From: Rhodococcoides kyotonense
Lineage (GTDB): Bacteria > Actinomycetota > Actinomycetes > Mycobacteriales > Mycobacteriaceae
Length of the DNA stretch: 64,000 nt
Direction: 5' to 3'
Assembly (NCBI RefSeq): GCF_900188125.1
Contig: NZ_FZOW01000009.1
Location: forward strand, 124,001-188,000
Below are positions 46,630 to 55,237 of the stretch, in pieces (the first letter of the stretch is position 1; the number at the start of each line of letters is the position of its first letter). The notes beneath the pieces are model-generated. The model saw only the letters and a program-made list of their open reading frames with translations. It was not told where the DNA came from and searched no databases. A program made the position numbers and the translations under genes.

Positions 46630-47523
46630 GTGACGGGCTACTACATGGGCGTCGATCTGGGGTCGACGTCGGCGAAAGCAGTCGTCCTCGATGCGTCGGG
46701 TGCGTTCCTGGGATCGAGCGCCATCCAGATGGGTGCGGTGAGTCGCGCGGGTATGCACCGCGCGATTGCCGAAGCGTTGCAACGAGCTTCGGTGACCCCG
46801 GGTGAGATCGCCGGGACCATCAGTACCGGGTACGGGCGAAGGCTGGTTCCGAACGTCGGACGCTCGTTCACCGAGATCACCTGTCATGCTCGCGGAGTGG
46901 CAGCCCTGTGCCCCGGTGTTCGATTGATCATCGACATCGGCGGCCAGGACAGCAAGGTGATCGCCGTGGACGAGGACGGCTTGGTCGACGATTTCGCCAT
47001 GAACGATCGGTGCGCCAGCGGAACCGGGCGATTCTTCGAGGTGCTGGCCCGGGCAATCGAATGCGAGGTCGACGAATTGGCAGACCTCGCGCTGGCAGGC
47101 AACAAGAATCTCGAGGTCAGCAGCATGTGCGCCACCTTCGCCGAGACCGAGATCGTTTCGCTCCTGGCGTCGGGTTCCGAGCGCACGGATATCGCGGCGT
47201 CCGTTCATCGAGCGGTATCTGCACGAACGCTGGGACTCATCGCCCAGGTGGGAAAGAAGAAGCCCGTAGTCATGACTGGAGGGGTCGCCAAAAACGCTGC
47301 AGCAGTGCACTTTCTGAGCGAGGCGCTGGGATTGCCCATCGACGTGCCCGCGGATCCACAGACCACCGGCGCGTACGGAGCCGCGCTTCTTGCGCTCGAC
47401 GCGGGCGATAGGGACACTCCCCCGGATGTACGGCTCGCTGATCCTGCTAGCTCCGTCGACCGCGCCTGCCAAGACTGCTCAGGGACTGTCGAACTGAAAA
47501 TGCCGGCGATCAGGCTCATGTAG
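46630..47523 (+). CDS. ATP-dependent activase of 2-hydroxyacyl-CoA dehydratase/reductase (BadF/BadG/BcrA/HgdC family)
   Basis: 297 residues of the ASKHA fold. GVDLGSTSAKAVVLD (phosphate 1), IIDIGGQDSKVIAVDEDG (phosphate 2) and VVMTGGVAKNAAAV (adenosine motif) bind ATP. Cys128 in NDRCASGTGRFFE and Cys167 in SSMCATFAETEIVSLL are the ligands of the [4Fe-4S] cluster shared between two subunits of the homodimer. The activase uses ATP to drive an electron to the dehydratase. Only one activase gene is present, as in dehydratases; class I benzoyl-CoA reductases have two different ASKHA subunits. GTG 46630 follows the previous stop by 6 nt; an ATG at 46645 is the alternative. Confidence 0.9.
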   Translation: MTGYYMGVDLGSTSAKAVVLDASGAFLGSSAIQMGAVSRAGMHRAIAEALQRASVTPGEIAGTISTGYGRRLVPNVGRSFTEITCHARGVAALCPGVRLIIDIGGQDSKVIAVDEDGLVDDFAMNDRCASGTGRFFEVLARAIECEVDELADLALAGNKNLEVSSMCATFAETEIVSLLASGSERTDIAASVHRAVSARTLGLIAQVGKKKPVVMTGGVAKNAAAVHFLSEALGLPIDVPADPQTTGAYGAALLALDAGDRDTPPDVRLADPASSVDRACQDCSGTVELKMPAIRLM

Positions 47524-47561
47524 CTGGCAGAAGTGGCACTGCACCAAGCGATGAACGACCC

Positions 47562-47590
47562 TTGACACTTCGGACTGACCATTCTAATGT
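47562..47590 (+). promoter_or_regulatory. Sigma-70-type promoter of the alcohol dehydrogenase gene
   Basis: TTGACA (-35) at 47562-47567 and TAATGT (-10) at 47585-47590 are separated by exactly 17 nt, about 70 nt upstream of the alcohol dehydrogenase ATG. This suggests the alcohol dehydrogenase group starts its own transcript and is not solely an extension of the dehydratase operon. Confidence 0.65.
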
Positions 47591-47660
47591 TGGCCCATTG
47601 TTTCGTTCGAGTTAAGTCGTTCCGAGTCGAGTCGGACGCAGTCGCGAGAGGCTAGCCCGT

Positions 47661-48767
47661 ATGAAGATCACCGCCGCAGTGTCCGTCGGTCCGAACACTG
47701 ATTTCGCGCTCGAAGAAGTCACACTCGAGAGCCCCCGCGACCATGAGGTACTGGTCGAGATCACAGGTGTCGGTCTATGCCACACGGACATTGCGGCACG
47801 CGACGGCGTCTACGGGCTCCCCTACCCCTTGGTCCTGGGCCACGAAGGCAGTGGAGTGGTCATCGAAGTCGGGGCGAATGTCTCGAAGGTAGGGCCCGGC
47901 GACCACGTCGCCTTGTCCTTCAACAGCTGTGGCAAATGCACGTCGTGCACGAAAGGCAGCCCTGCGTACTGTCTGGAGTTCGTTGCGTACAACTACATCG
48001 GAAGCCGCCCGGACGGCTCCAATCCTCTCGGCGGATTCGGCGACGCCGAACTTCACGGTCACTTCTTCGGCCAGTCTTCGCTCGCTACTCACGCGATGGC
48101 CTCCGAGCGCAACGTGGTCAAGATCGACAAGTCGATTCCACTGGAACTGGTCGGCCCTCTCGGATGCGGCATTCAAACCGGTGCGGGAGCAATCATGCGA
48201 TCGATGTCAGCCCCCGAAGGATCGTCGCTGTTGGTCCTGGGCGCAGGCCCCGTCGGCCTGGCTGCTGTGTTGGGTGCCGTCGTTCAGAAATGCTCGACGA
48301 TCATAGTGTCCGAGCCTCACGCAGGGCGTCGTGCGCTGGCACTGGAATTGGGTGCAACCCACGCTCTCGACCCCGCCGACGGGCCGCTGCCCGAGCAGGT
48401 GCGCGGCATCATCGCCGGCGGCGCGGACTTCGCCTTCGACACCACGGGCAACGTCGCGGTGATCAAAGCTGCCATAGAATCGATGGCCGTGAACGGCATG
48501 CTCGGCCTCGTGGGCGTACCCAAGGACTTCTCCGTCGAACTTCCGATCAACATCGTTGCCACTATGCAGGCCGGGCTCACCATCAAAGGCATTGTCGAAG
48601 GCGACAGCGATCCCGATGTCTTCATTCCCGAATTGCTCGATCTGTACAAAGCAGGCCGCTTCGCGTTCGACAAGATGATCACCACGTTCCCTCTGTCCAA
48701 GATCAACGACGCAGTGACTGCCCAGCACAATGGTGAAGTCACCAAAGTCGTGCTCCTGAACAACTAA
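47661..48767 (+). CDS. Zinc-dependent allyl/aryl-alcohol dehydrogenase (XylB/GeoA-like)
   Basis: 368 residues of the medium-chain alcohol dehydrogenase family. GLCHTDIAARDGVYGLPYPLVLGHEGSGVV carries the catalytic zinc ligands (Cys, His/Glu); CGKCTSCTKGSPAYC gives the structural-zinc cysteines; LGCGIQTGAGA and the Rossmann motif LVLGAGPVGLAAVLG bind NAD. GQSSLATHAMASERNVVKIDKSIPLELVGPLGCGIQTGAG is the signature of benzyl alcohol dehydrogenase XylB and geraniol dehydrogenase GeoA relatives. It oxidises a benzylic or allylic primary alcohol to the aldehyde. The 368-aa length fits. The neighbouring CYP108-like P450 makes a terpene alcohol a sensible candidate. Confidence 0.9.
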   Translation: MKITAAVSVGPNTDFALEEVTLESPRDHEVLVEITGVGLCHTDIAARDGVYGLPYPLVLGHEGSGVVIEVGANVSKVGPGDHVALSFNSCGKCTSCTKGSPAYCLEFVAYNYIGSRPDGSNPLGGFGDAELHGHFFGQSSLATHAMASERNVVKIDKSIPLELVGPLGCGIQTGAGAIMRSMSAPEGSSLLVLGAGPVGLAAVLGAVVQKCSTIIVSEPHAGRRALALELGATHALDPADGPLPEQVRGIIAGGADFAFDTTGNVAVIKAAIESMAVNGMLGLVGVPKDFSVELPINIVATMQAGLTIKGIVEGDSDPDVFIPELLDLYKAGRFAFDKMITTFPLSKINDAVTAQHNGEVTKVVLLNN

Positions 48768-48789
48768 GCTCCGAGATTCGAGGACATTC

Positions 48790-49857
48790 ATGACCGACAC
48801 GATCGACGGCACTTTCCACGACGAGCTCGTCTCCCCCGACACCACGGGCCTTCCGGACCGCTTCTTCGACAGATTCGTGTTCAATCTGCATCCGCGGAGC
48901 GGGGACCCGATCTCGGTGTTGATCGGGTTCGGGATGTATCCCCCTAAGAACACAGTCGACGGCTTCATCGTCTTCTCCAACGGTTCCGAACAGCGTAATC
49001 TCCGATTCTCGACAGAATTGAGTGCAACCGACGGCAACGGCGGCGGACCGTTCTCATTCGAGGTGGTCTCACCGAACAAGGTCTGGAAGTTGAAGCTCGG
49101 CCCCAATCCGATCGGCGTCGAGTTCGATGTGACATGGACCGCGAGGACACCCGCGTGGTTCGGCGAGGTGGCAGTCAACAACGCCGGGGCAGCCGCTTCG
49201 GCGTTCGACCATCTCTTTCAGTCGGGGTTCTACGAGGGCACTCTGTCCATCGACGGCACGTCGACGTCAGTCGAGGGATGGGACGGACAACGTGACCGCT
49301 CGCGCGGCGTCCGGACGATGTCCGGCGGACAGGGCCTGCACATTTGGTATCAGGCGCAGTTCGACGACCGCAGCGTCGGCTTCCTTCTCGTGGAGACACG
49401 CGATCACACACGGCTCCTCCTCGAAGGCGCCGTGATGCACGCCGACGGAGAAGTCGACACGATCACCGACGTACGGCACGACCTCACGTTCGACAGCAAC
49501 CTCGACCTGCGATCAGGCATCGTGGAAGTGGCAACGGCAGCCGGTCGTCGCTACGAGATCGGCACCGACGCGTCGGCCGGGGGTGGTTATATGGCGGGCG
49601 CCGGATACGGCGGGCACCATGGCACTCCAGCTGGAGTCGATGTCGTCGAGCACGACGTCTATCCACTCGACGGATCGGTGACTCAGAAGACTCTCGACTC
49701 CGCACTGACGGACAGGCTTGCCGACTTCGATCTGACGCTCACCGGAGGTCCTGCCGACGAGGTCACCCGTTTGCGAAACGCGGCGGGTCGAGGAATTTTC
49801 GAATTTGCCCTCACTCGCAGCAAGACCTATGAATATCAGTCGAGCGTTCGACGCTGA
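48790..49857 (+). CDS. AttH/CrtC-like (lipocalin-type) protein of unknown function
   Basis: 355 residues, predominantly beta. It has repeated beta-hairpin segments (FFDRFVFNLHPRSGDPISVLIGFGMYP; FEVVSPNKVWKLKLGPNPIGVEFDVTWTARTPA; GFYEGTLSIDGTSTSVEGWDGQRDRSRGVR). The WDGQRDRSRGVR motif and the two-lobe layout resemble the AttH/CrtC/hydroxyneurosporene-synthase-like proteins (hydratases and pericyclases of isoprenoids) and DUF7065/7064 relatives, but I cannot confirm it. No signal peptide. It lies 22 nt after the alcohol dehydrogenase gene. A role in binding or hydrating a terpenoid or hydrophobic acid is inference. Confidence 0.55.
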   Translation: MTDTIDGTFHDELVSPDTTGLPDRFFDRFVFNLHPRSGDPISVLIGFGMYPPKNTVDGFIVFSNGSEQRNLRFSTELSATDGNGGGPFSFEVVSPNKVWKLKLGPNPIGVEFDVTWTARTPAWFGEVAVNNAGAAASAFDHLFQSGFYEGTLSIDGTSTSVEGWDGQRDRSRGVRTMSGGQGLHIWYQAQFDDRSVGFLLVETRDHTRLLLEGAVMHADGEVDTITDVRHDLTFDSNLDLRSGIVEVATAAGRRYEIGTDASAGGGYMAGAGYGGHHGTPAGVDVVEHDVYPLDGSVTQKTLDSALTDRLADFDLTLTGGPADEVTRLRNAAGRGIFEFALTRSKTYEYQSSVRR

Positions 49858-50001
49858 CCCGGACTCCAGTGTTGGCGTCGTCCCTCGCGGAGTTTCCGCA
49901 ACGCACTCGAAGTGCCTGTGTACGTTCTCGTTCGACGCAGTGACGGACTGCGGACGCACCAACGTGGTCGGCGACACTTCACTCGAAGAAAGAGACCTTT
50001 C

Positions 50002-51978
50002 GTGACTGAACCTGCAGAGCGCGAGGTGCTGTGGACCCCGTCGATCGACCGCATCGATTCTTCGCGCATGGCCGACTTCCAACGCTGGATCAGACGGCAC
50101 CGTGACACGCACACCGAGAGCTACACCGACTTGTGGCAGTGGTCTGTCACCGATCCGAACGCATTCTGGATGTCGATCTGGGAGTACTTCGACGTCGTGC
50201 ATTCGACACCTCCCGAATCGGCTCTCGCCGATGCCACGATGCCCGGGGCGGTGTGGTTCCCCGGCGCGCGGCTGAACTGGGCCGAGAATCTCCTTCGCCG
50301 AGCGAGCATCACTCCGGATGCGCCCGCGATCGTCGCAGTCACGGAGACGGACGGACCGACCACGACCTCGTGGGGCGAGCTCGAAAGACAGACCGCCAAC
50401 CTCGCTGCGAAGTTCCGCGAACTCGGCGTCGGCCCCGGCGACCGAGTCGCCGCTGTTCTGCCGAACATCGCAGAGACTGTCATCGCCTTGCTCGCTACCG
50501 CAAGTGTCGGCGCCATCTGGTCATGCTGCGCACCGGATTTCGGTGTGAAAGGGCTCGTCGATCGATTTGTCCAGATCGAACCCACGGTGTTCATCGGCGT
50601 CGACGGATACGTCTGGGCAGGCAAACGAGTCGACCGCAGCGACGTGATCGGCGAAGTGCGTCGCTCCCTGACTACCGTCGAGCACACCATCACCGTCCGT
50701 CATCTCGATCCCGAATCGACCTTGGCGGAAGGCGATCTCGACTTCGCAGCACTCGTACGGGGAGATGAGGAGCCTACCTACGCCCAGCTTCCGTTCGAGC
50801 ACCCACTGTGGATCTTGTACAGCTCGGGTACCACTGGCCTTCCGAAGGGCATCGTCCATTCGCACGGCGGCATCCTGTTGGAAGTTCTCAAGGCCAACGC
50901 ACTGGCCTACGACCTCGGTCCCACCGACCGAGTTCTCATCGCAGCCAGTACGGCATGGGTGGTGTGGAACATGTTGGTGGACACGATGTTCACGGGATGT
51001 TCGATCGTCACGTACGACGGAAGCCCGACAGCCACCGGCCCCGATACCGCCCTACGGCTGTGCGGCGAGTTCGATGTGACCCGATTCGGTACCGGAGCCG
51101 CCTATCTCACCCTGTGCGAGAAAGAGGGCACGGAACCGGGCAAGAAATACGACCTTTCTGCGCTGCGGTCGATCATGACCACCGGCTCCCCACTTCCGGA
51201 CTCGACCTGGCGCTGGGTGTACGAAAAGGTCAGTTCCGACGTTCTCCTCGGATCCGACAGCGGCGGAACCGATGTGGCAACGGCGTTCGTAGGCGCGAAC
51301 CCGCTGGACTCGGTCGTCACCGGAGAGCTGATGGGACCCTGCCTCGGCTGCAAGGTCGAGGCCTGGACGGAGGACGGAACGCCCGTTGTCGGCGGTGTCG
51401 GCGAGATGGTGATCACGGCCCCGATGCCGTCGATGCCGATCAAGTTCTGGAACGACGTCGACGGAACTCGCTACTACGACTCCTACTTCGACACCTTTCC
51501 CGGTGTGTGGCGGCACGGGGATTGGATCACGATCTCCGAGAACGGCACTTGCCAAATCCACGGACGCTCCGACTCCACGATCAACCGCGGTGGAGTGCGG
51601 ATGGGCTCGGCAGACATCTACGACGCTGTAGAGGCTTTGCCGGAAGTGTCCTCCAGCCTGGTCATCGGCGCGGAACTGCCGGGCGGGGAGTACCACATGC
51701 CGCTTTTCGTGGTCCCGGCTCAAGGTGTTGAACTCGACGCGACCTTGATCGACCGCATCAAGAAAGTCATTCGCATCGAGGTTTCACCGCGCCACGTACC
51801 AGACGTGATTCTGGCGGCGCCTGCAATCCCGTTGACCCGCACAGGTAAACGGCTCGAAGTGCCGATCAAGAAGCTGATTCAGGGCGTCGACGAGTCCGTT
51901 GCCGTCAATCGCGGAACCGTCGCGGACACCGATGTACTTCAGTGGTATGTCGACTATGCCAAGGCATTCAGGGCCTGA
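50002..51978 (+). CDS. Acetoacetyl-CoA synthetase (acetoacetate-CoA ligase)
   Basis: 658 residues, the usual size for AACS. WTPSIDRIDSSRMADFQRWIRRH at the N-terminus, GAVWFPGARLNWAENLLRR, the AMP motif ILYSSGTTGLPKGIVHSHGG (about 268-287), SDSGGTDVATAFVGANP, WRHGDWITISENGTCQIHGRSDSTINRGGVRMGSADIYDAVEALPEV, and the C-terminal ILAAPAIPLTRTGKRLEVPIKKLIQG are typical. It converts acetoacetate to acetoacetyl-CoA. GTG 50002 (MTEPAER) was chosen, with AAGAAAG just ahead; 90 nt of upstream frame lacks family similarity. Acetoacetate is a known product of leucine and acyclic isoprenoid breakdown, which fits the terpenoid theme. Confidence 0.92.
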   Translation: MTEPAEREVLWTPSIDRIDSSRMADFQRWIRRHRDTHTESYTDLWQWSVTDPNAFWMSIWEYFDVVHSTPPESALADATMPGAVWFPGARLNWAENLLRRASITPDAPAIVAVTETDGPTTTSWGELERQTANLAAKFRELGVGPGDRVAAVLPNIAETVIALLATASVGAIWSCCAPDFGVKGLVDRFVQIEPTVFIGVDGYVWAGKRVDRSDVIGEVRRSLTTVEHTITVRHLDPESTLAEGDLDFAALVRGDEEPTYAQLPFEHPLWILYSSGTTGLPKGIVHSHGGILLEVLKANALAYDLGPTDRVLIAASTAWVVWNMLVDTMFTGCSIVTYDGSPTATGPDTALRLCGEFDVTRFGTGAAYLTLCEKEGTEPGKKYDLSALRSIMTTGSPLPDSTWRWVYEKVSSDVLLGSDSGGTDVATAFVGANPLDSVVTGELMGPCLGCKVEAWTEDGTPVVGGVGEMVITAPMPSMPIKFWNDVDGTRYYDSYFDTFPGVWRHGDWITISENGTCQIHGRSDSTINRGGVRMGSADIYDAVEALPEVSSSLVIGAELPGGEYHMPLFVVPAQGVELDATLIDRIKKVIRIEVSPRHVPDVILAAPAIPLTRTGKRLEVPIKKLIQGVDESVAVNRGTVADTDVLQWYVDYAKAFRA

Positions 51979-51995
51979 CCCCTCCTGGACGACGA

Positions 51996-52037
51996 AATGC
52001 GCCGTGTGTGTACCCCTTGGTACGCACACGGCGCATT
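51996..52037. terminator. Bidirectional hairpin terminator
   Basis: 19-bp arms starting AATGCGCCGTGTG (51996) and ending CGCACACGGCGCATT (52037) flank a CCTT loop, with one G/T (G·U-type) mismatch. It lies between the convergent stops of the acetoacetyl-CoA synthetase (51978) and ferredoxin reductase (52047) genes. Confidence 0.85.
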
Positions 52038-52046
52038 CTCTGTCTG

Positions 52047-53300
52047 TCAGTGAGCGAGATAGGAGTCGAGCAACACTTCGCGCATCGACACGCTGACATC
52101 AGCCAGTTTGAGTGAATCCAACCGGACCCGACTGGCGAGATACTTCTTCCCCGCCATGAATTCTGCTGCTGCATTGACCGTTTCGATCGAATCGACCGAA
52201 TCGTCGGCAGCCAGATGGAACAGGGCGAACGAACCACTTGCTGGATCTCCACGCAATACCGCGTGGGTACCGTCGGACTTCACACCCGCCATCTTCATCT
52301 TCATGTCGAACTGATCCGACCAGAACCACGGAACCTCGTGCTTCGGCATCTCTGTGCCCATGACCACTGCAGCAGCCTGACGGGCTTGTTCGACTGCGCT
52401 CGGGATCGACTCCAGTCGCATTCGACGCCCGATCCCGTCGTGGATGCGGTTGGTGACGTCACCGATTGCCAGAATGCTCGGGTCCGACGTGCGCGCAGCT
52501 CCGTCGACCACGATGCCCTGATCGCACTCGATCCCCGCCTGACGGGCGAGCGTATCGTTGGGGACTGCACCGATCCCAACCAGGACGACATCGCATTCGA
52601 TCACTGTCCCATCACCCAGGCGGATGAATCCGACGGATCCGTCAGCGGCTGAACCGATCTCGACCACCGAAGCGTCGGTCATTATTCGGGTTCCGCGGGC
52701 ACGATGAAATCCGCTCAGCACATCGGCGAACTCGGGACTCGCGACCCGAGCGAGTAAGCGATCCTCCCGTTCGACGATCACGACGTCGCAATTGTGCGCA
52801 CGGGCCGATGCAGCCACTTCCAGACCGATGTACCCTCCGCCGATGATCGCGATGCGGGCCCCGGCGCGAACACTGTGCCGCAACGTCTCCGCCTCGGCCA
52901 ACGTACGTAGCGACAGAACGCCGTCCAGGTCGTGTCCCGGCACCGGCAGACCACGAGCCGCCGCGCCCGTTGCAAGGATCAGGGTGTCGTAGTCGAACCT
53001 CTCCCCTGCATCGGTCATGACGTAGCGGCCGTCTCTGTCGATACGTGAAACAGACTGCGACACCCTCAGATCGATGTCGTTGTCGGTGTAGAACTCCGCA
53101 GGGCGCAACCACTGCACCGATGCTGAATCGGTGAACTTCTTCGACAGAGGTGGCCGGTGATACGGCGGGTCGGGTTCGTCTCCCAGCATCACCAGTTGGC
53201 CGGCGTACCCTTGCTGCCTGAGCACGCCGGCAACTGTGCCACCGGCGTGCCCGGCTCCTACGACGACTACCTGATGCTGTCCGGGGTTATCGCTGGTCAC
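52047..53300 (-). CDS. NAD(P)H-dependent ferredoxin reductase (P450 partner)
   Basis: 417 residues of the putidaredoxin-reductase family. FAD motif [39 protein letters not shown]-binding [22 protein letters not shown], and FAD-binding ILAIGDVTN are clear. GTG 53300 overlaps the P450 stop (GTGA), so it is translationally coupled to it; a longer frame to 53459 is not used. It would pass electrons from NAD(P)H to the 2Fe-2S ferredoxin at 54911. Confidence 0.92.
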   Translation of the reverse strand: MTSDNPGQHQVVVVGAGHAGGTVAGVLRQQGYAGQLVMLGDEPDPPYHRPPLSKKFTDSASVQWLRPAEFYTDNDIDLRVSQSVSRIDRDGRYVMTDAGERFDYDTLILATGAAARGLPVPGHDLDGVLSLRTLAEAETLRHSVRAGARIAIIGGGYIGLEVAASARAHNCDVVIVEREDRLLARVASPEFADVLSGFHRARGTRIMTDASVVEIGSAADGSVGFIRLGDGTVIECDVVLVGIGAVPNDTLARQAGIECDQGIVVDGAARTSDPSILAIGDVTNRIHDGIGRRMRLESIPSAVEQARQAAAVVMGTEMPKHEVPWFWSDQFDMKMKMAGVKSDGTHAVLRGDPASGSFALFHLAADDSVDSIETVNAAAEFMAGKKYLASRVRLDSLKLADVSVSMREVLLDSYLAH

Positions 53301-54652
53301 CTGCGGAATTCGATCTGGACCGGCATGTTCTTGAGCCCGCCGACGAAGTTGGTCTGAATCACCTTGTTGTCGCCGACCGAGACAATCGACTCGATGTGCG
53401 GCAACAGTTCCTCGAACATGATCTTGAGTTCGAGCTTGGCCAAGTGCTGACCGATGCACATGTGCGGCCCGTAGCCGAATGCAATGTGCTTGTTCGGCCT
53501 GCGATCGATGTCGAACACATCGGGGTTCGGAATTGTCTCGGCATCGCGATTACCCGACTGGTACAGCAGCATGAAGCGATCTCCCGGATTGAGCTCTCGC
53601 CCGCGAAGCGTGTAGGGCTTGGTGACCATCCGCATGAAATGCTTCACCGGCGAAGCCCACCGCAGCGATTCGTTGACCAGGTTCGGGATCAGCTTCGGAT
53701 CCTCGCGAACCCGTGCAAGGAGTTCTGGGTTGCGACCGAGTTCGAGAATGCCACCGGAGAGTGTGCTCGACGTCGTGTCGTGTCCGGCAGTTGCGATTGC
53801 GATGAAGTAGCCGTAGGCAACCTCGTTGGGGTAGTACTCGCCGTCTTCGCGTCGCGCCTGCGAGATGATCGTCGCGAGGTCGTCGCGCGGGTTGGCGCGT
53901 CGGTCCAGAAGCAACTTCTCGAAGTACGCGTAGAAGTCCTGAATCGTCGCAACCCACTGCTTGGCAGCCGCATCCGCGCTCAGAGGCTCGACGTCCTCGC
54001 GAACTGCATCGGGATCCGCGGTGCCGAAGAACTCCTGCGTCAGCATCATCATGCGTGGCTCGTCGGTCTCCGGCACACCGAACAGGCTCATTATGACGTG
54101 GAGTGGGTAGTGGATGGCGAAGTCCTTGACGAAGTCGATCTTGCCGTCCGTCTCGAGCAGTCGCTCTACCGCGTTCTTCGCGAGCCCGCGAATGGTGGTC
54201 TCCCACTGAGAGACGTTGCCGGGGCGGAACCAGTCCAAGGCGATGTCCTTGACTGCGGTGTGCTCCGGCGGGTCGAGGTATGTCAGCGTCTCGAGGATGC
54301 GGAGGCTGCCGTTGTTGATCGACTTCGTGAACTGGTCGCCGACCTGGTTGGCAAGAATCGGGTTGACCGAACCTTTTTCGTCGCCACCCGCGCTGGTGAA
54401 CACGTCGGGCTGACGCTCGATTTCCATGATGTCGGCATGCTTGCTGACAAGCCAGATCGGATCGTATCCCTCCACGTCGGTTTGGCCGAGCGGATTGTTC
54501 TCACGCAGCCAGCGGTATGCCTCGAACAAGGCGTCGTTGTCGCGGTGGCCTTCAGGAAGAACGATCTGGCGCGCGATCTCCTCCGGGATGAGGGCATCGG
54601 GCTGAAGCACTCCGCCTGGGTTGATGTGAGTGGTGCCTTCGGTCGTCGTCAT
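53297..54652 (-). CDS. Cytochrome P450, CYP108 (P450terp)-like
   Basis: 451 residues. Haem-binding [18 protein letters not shown] with Cys at about 399, I-helix [10 protein letters not shown] (about 287-296), and the ExxR pair ESLR at about 328-331 are intact. From memory of the family, the N-terminus ([33 protein letters not shown]), [34 protein letters not shown] and the C-terminal [14 protein letters not shown] closely follow P450terp (alpha-terpineol monooxygenase, CYP108). The substrate may be alpha-terpineol, another monoterpene, or a related cyclic compound. It starts MTTTEG at 54652 with GGAGA 5 nt upstream. First gene of the P450-reductase pair, divergent from the ferredoxin gene. 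Confidence 0.92.
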   Translation of the reverse strand: MTTTEGTTHINPGGVLQPDALIPEEIARQIVLPEGHRDNDALFEAYRWLRENNPLGQTDVEGYDPIWLVSKHADIMEIERQPDVFTSAGGDEKGSVNPILANQVGDQFTKSINNGSLRILETLTYLDPPEHTAVKDIALDWFRPGNVSQWETTIRGLAKNAVERLLETDGKIDFVKDFAIHYPLHVIMSLFGVPETDEPRMMMLTQEFFGTADPDAVREDVEPLSADAAAKQWVATIQDFYAYFEKLLLDRRANPRDDLATIISQARREDGEYYPNEVAYGYFIAIATAGHDTTSSTLSGGILELGRNPELLARVREDPKLIPNLVNESLRWASPVKHFMRMVTKPYTLRGRELNPGDRFMLLYQSGNRDAETIPNPDVFDIDRRPNKHIAFGYGPHMCIGQHLAKLELKIMFEELLPHIESIVSVGDNKVIQTNFVGGLKNMPVQIEFRR

Positions 54653-54910
54653 CGAATCTCCTTGGTCGGTAAGCGCGGCCGACCCCGTCGTCGGACTGCG
54701 GGGCGTCGCGAGATCAACACTGCTCGCACTACGGGTGAGTCACATCACACCTTCGGTGGAATCGCGTCGTCATCCAGGGGTATCTCGCCGCCTGCTATCC
54801 CCCCGATGGCGCACATGGTTACGCAACCGAGGTGATGCGGCCCAGGAGATGGTGGCGCAACACTTACGGGCAGCACCGTTCGCCCGTTCCGTCTTCTCGA
54901 GGAGTTACCG

Positions 54911-55231
54911 ATGTCCACAGTTGTCTATCGACTGTCCGACGGATCCGAAGTGTCCGTCGACGTGCCCTCCGGCCAATCCGTCATGGACGGTTCAGTGCGC
55001 AACAATCTTCCAGGAATTATCGCCGAGTGCGGCGGAAGCTGCTCGTGCGCAACGTGTCACGTGTATCTCGACGACCACTCGACGACCACACACTTCGATG
55101 AGCCAAGCTTGGAGGAGCAAGATCTGATCGAATTCATCGAAGGCGCACGCCCGTGCTCTCGACTCGCGTGTCAGCTCATCATCGGCAAAGACACTCCCAC
55201 GGTGCACGTCACCGTCCCTGGCGAGAATTGA
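54911..55231 (+). CDS. 2Fe-2S ferredoxin (adrenodoxin/terpredoxin type)
   Basis: 106 residues. The cluster ligands C40-X5-C46-X2-C49 and C87 are in the order ECGGSCSCATC and LACQLI, the vertebrate-adrenodoxin/putidaredoxin pattern; an extra Cys44 lies within the loop. GAGGAGTTACCG precedes the ATG. It would shuttle electrons from the reductase at 52047 to the P450 at 53297. It is divergent from the P450 gene across 258 bp and ends 6 nt before the convergent LuxR gene. Confidence 0.93.
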   Translation: MSTVVYRLSDGSEVSVDVPSGQSVMDGSVRNNLPGIIAECGGSCSCATCHVYLDDHSTTTHFDEPSLEEQDLIEFIEGARPCSRLACQLIIGKDTPTVHVTVPGEN

Positions 55232-55237
55232 CGACGG

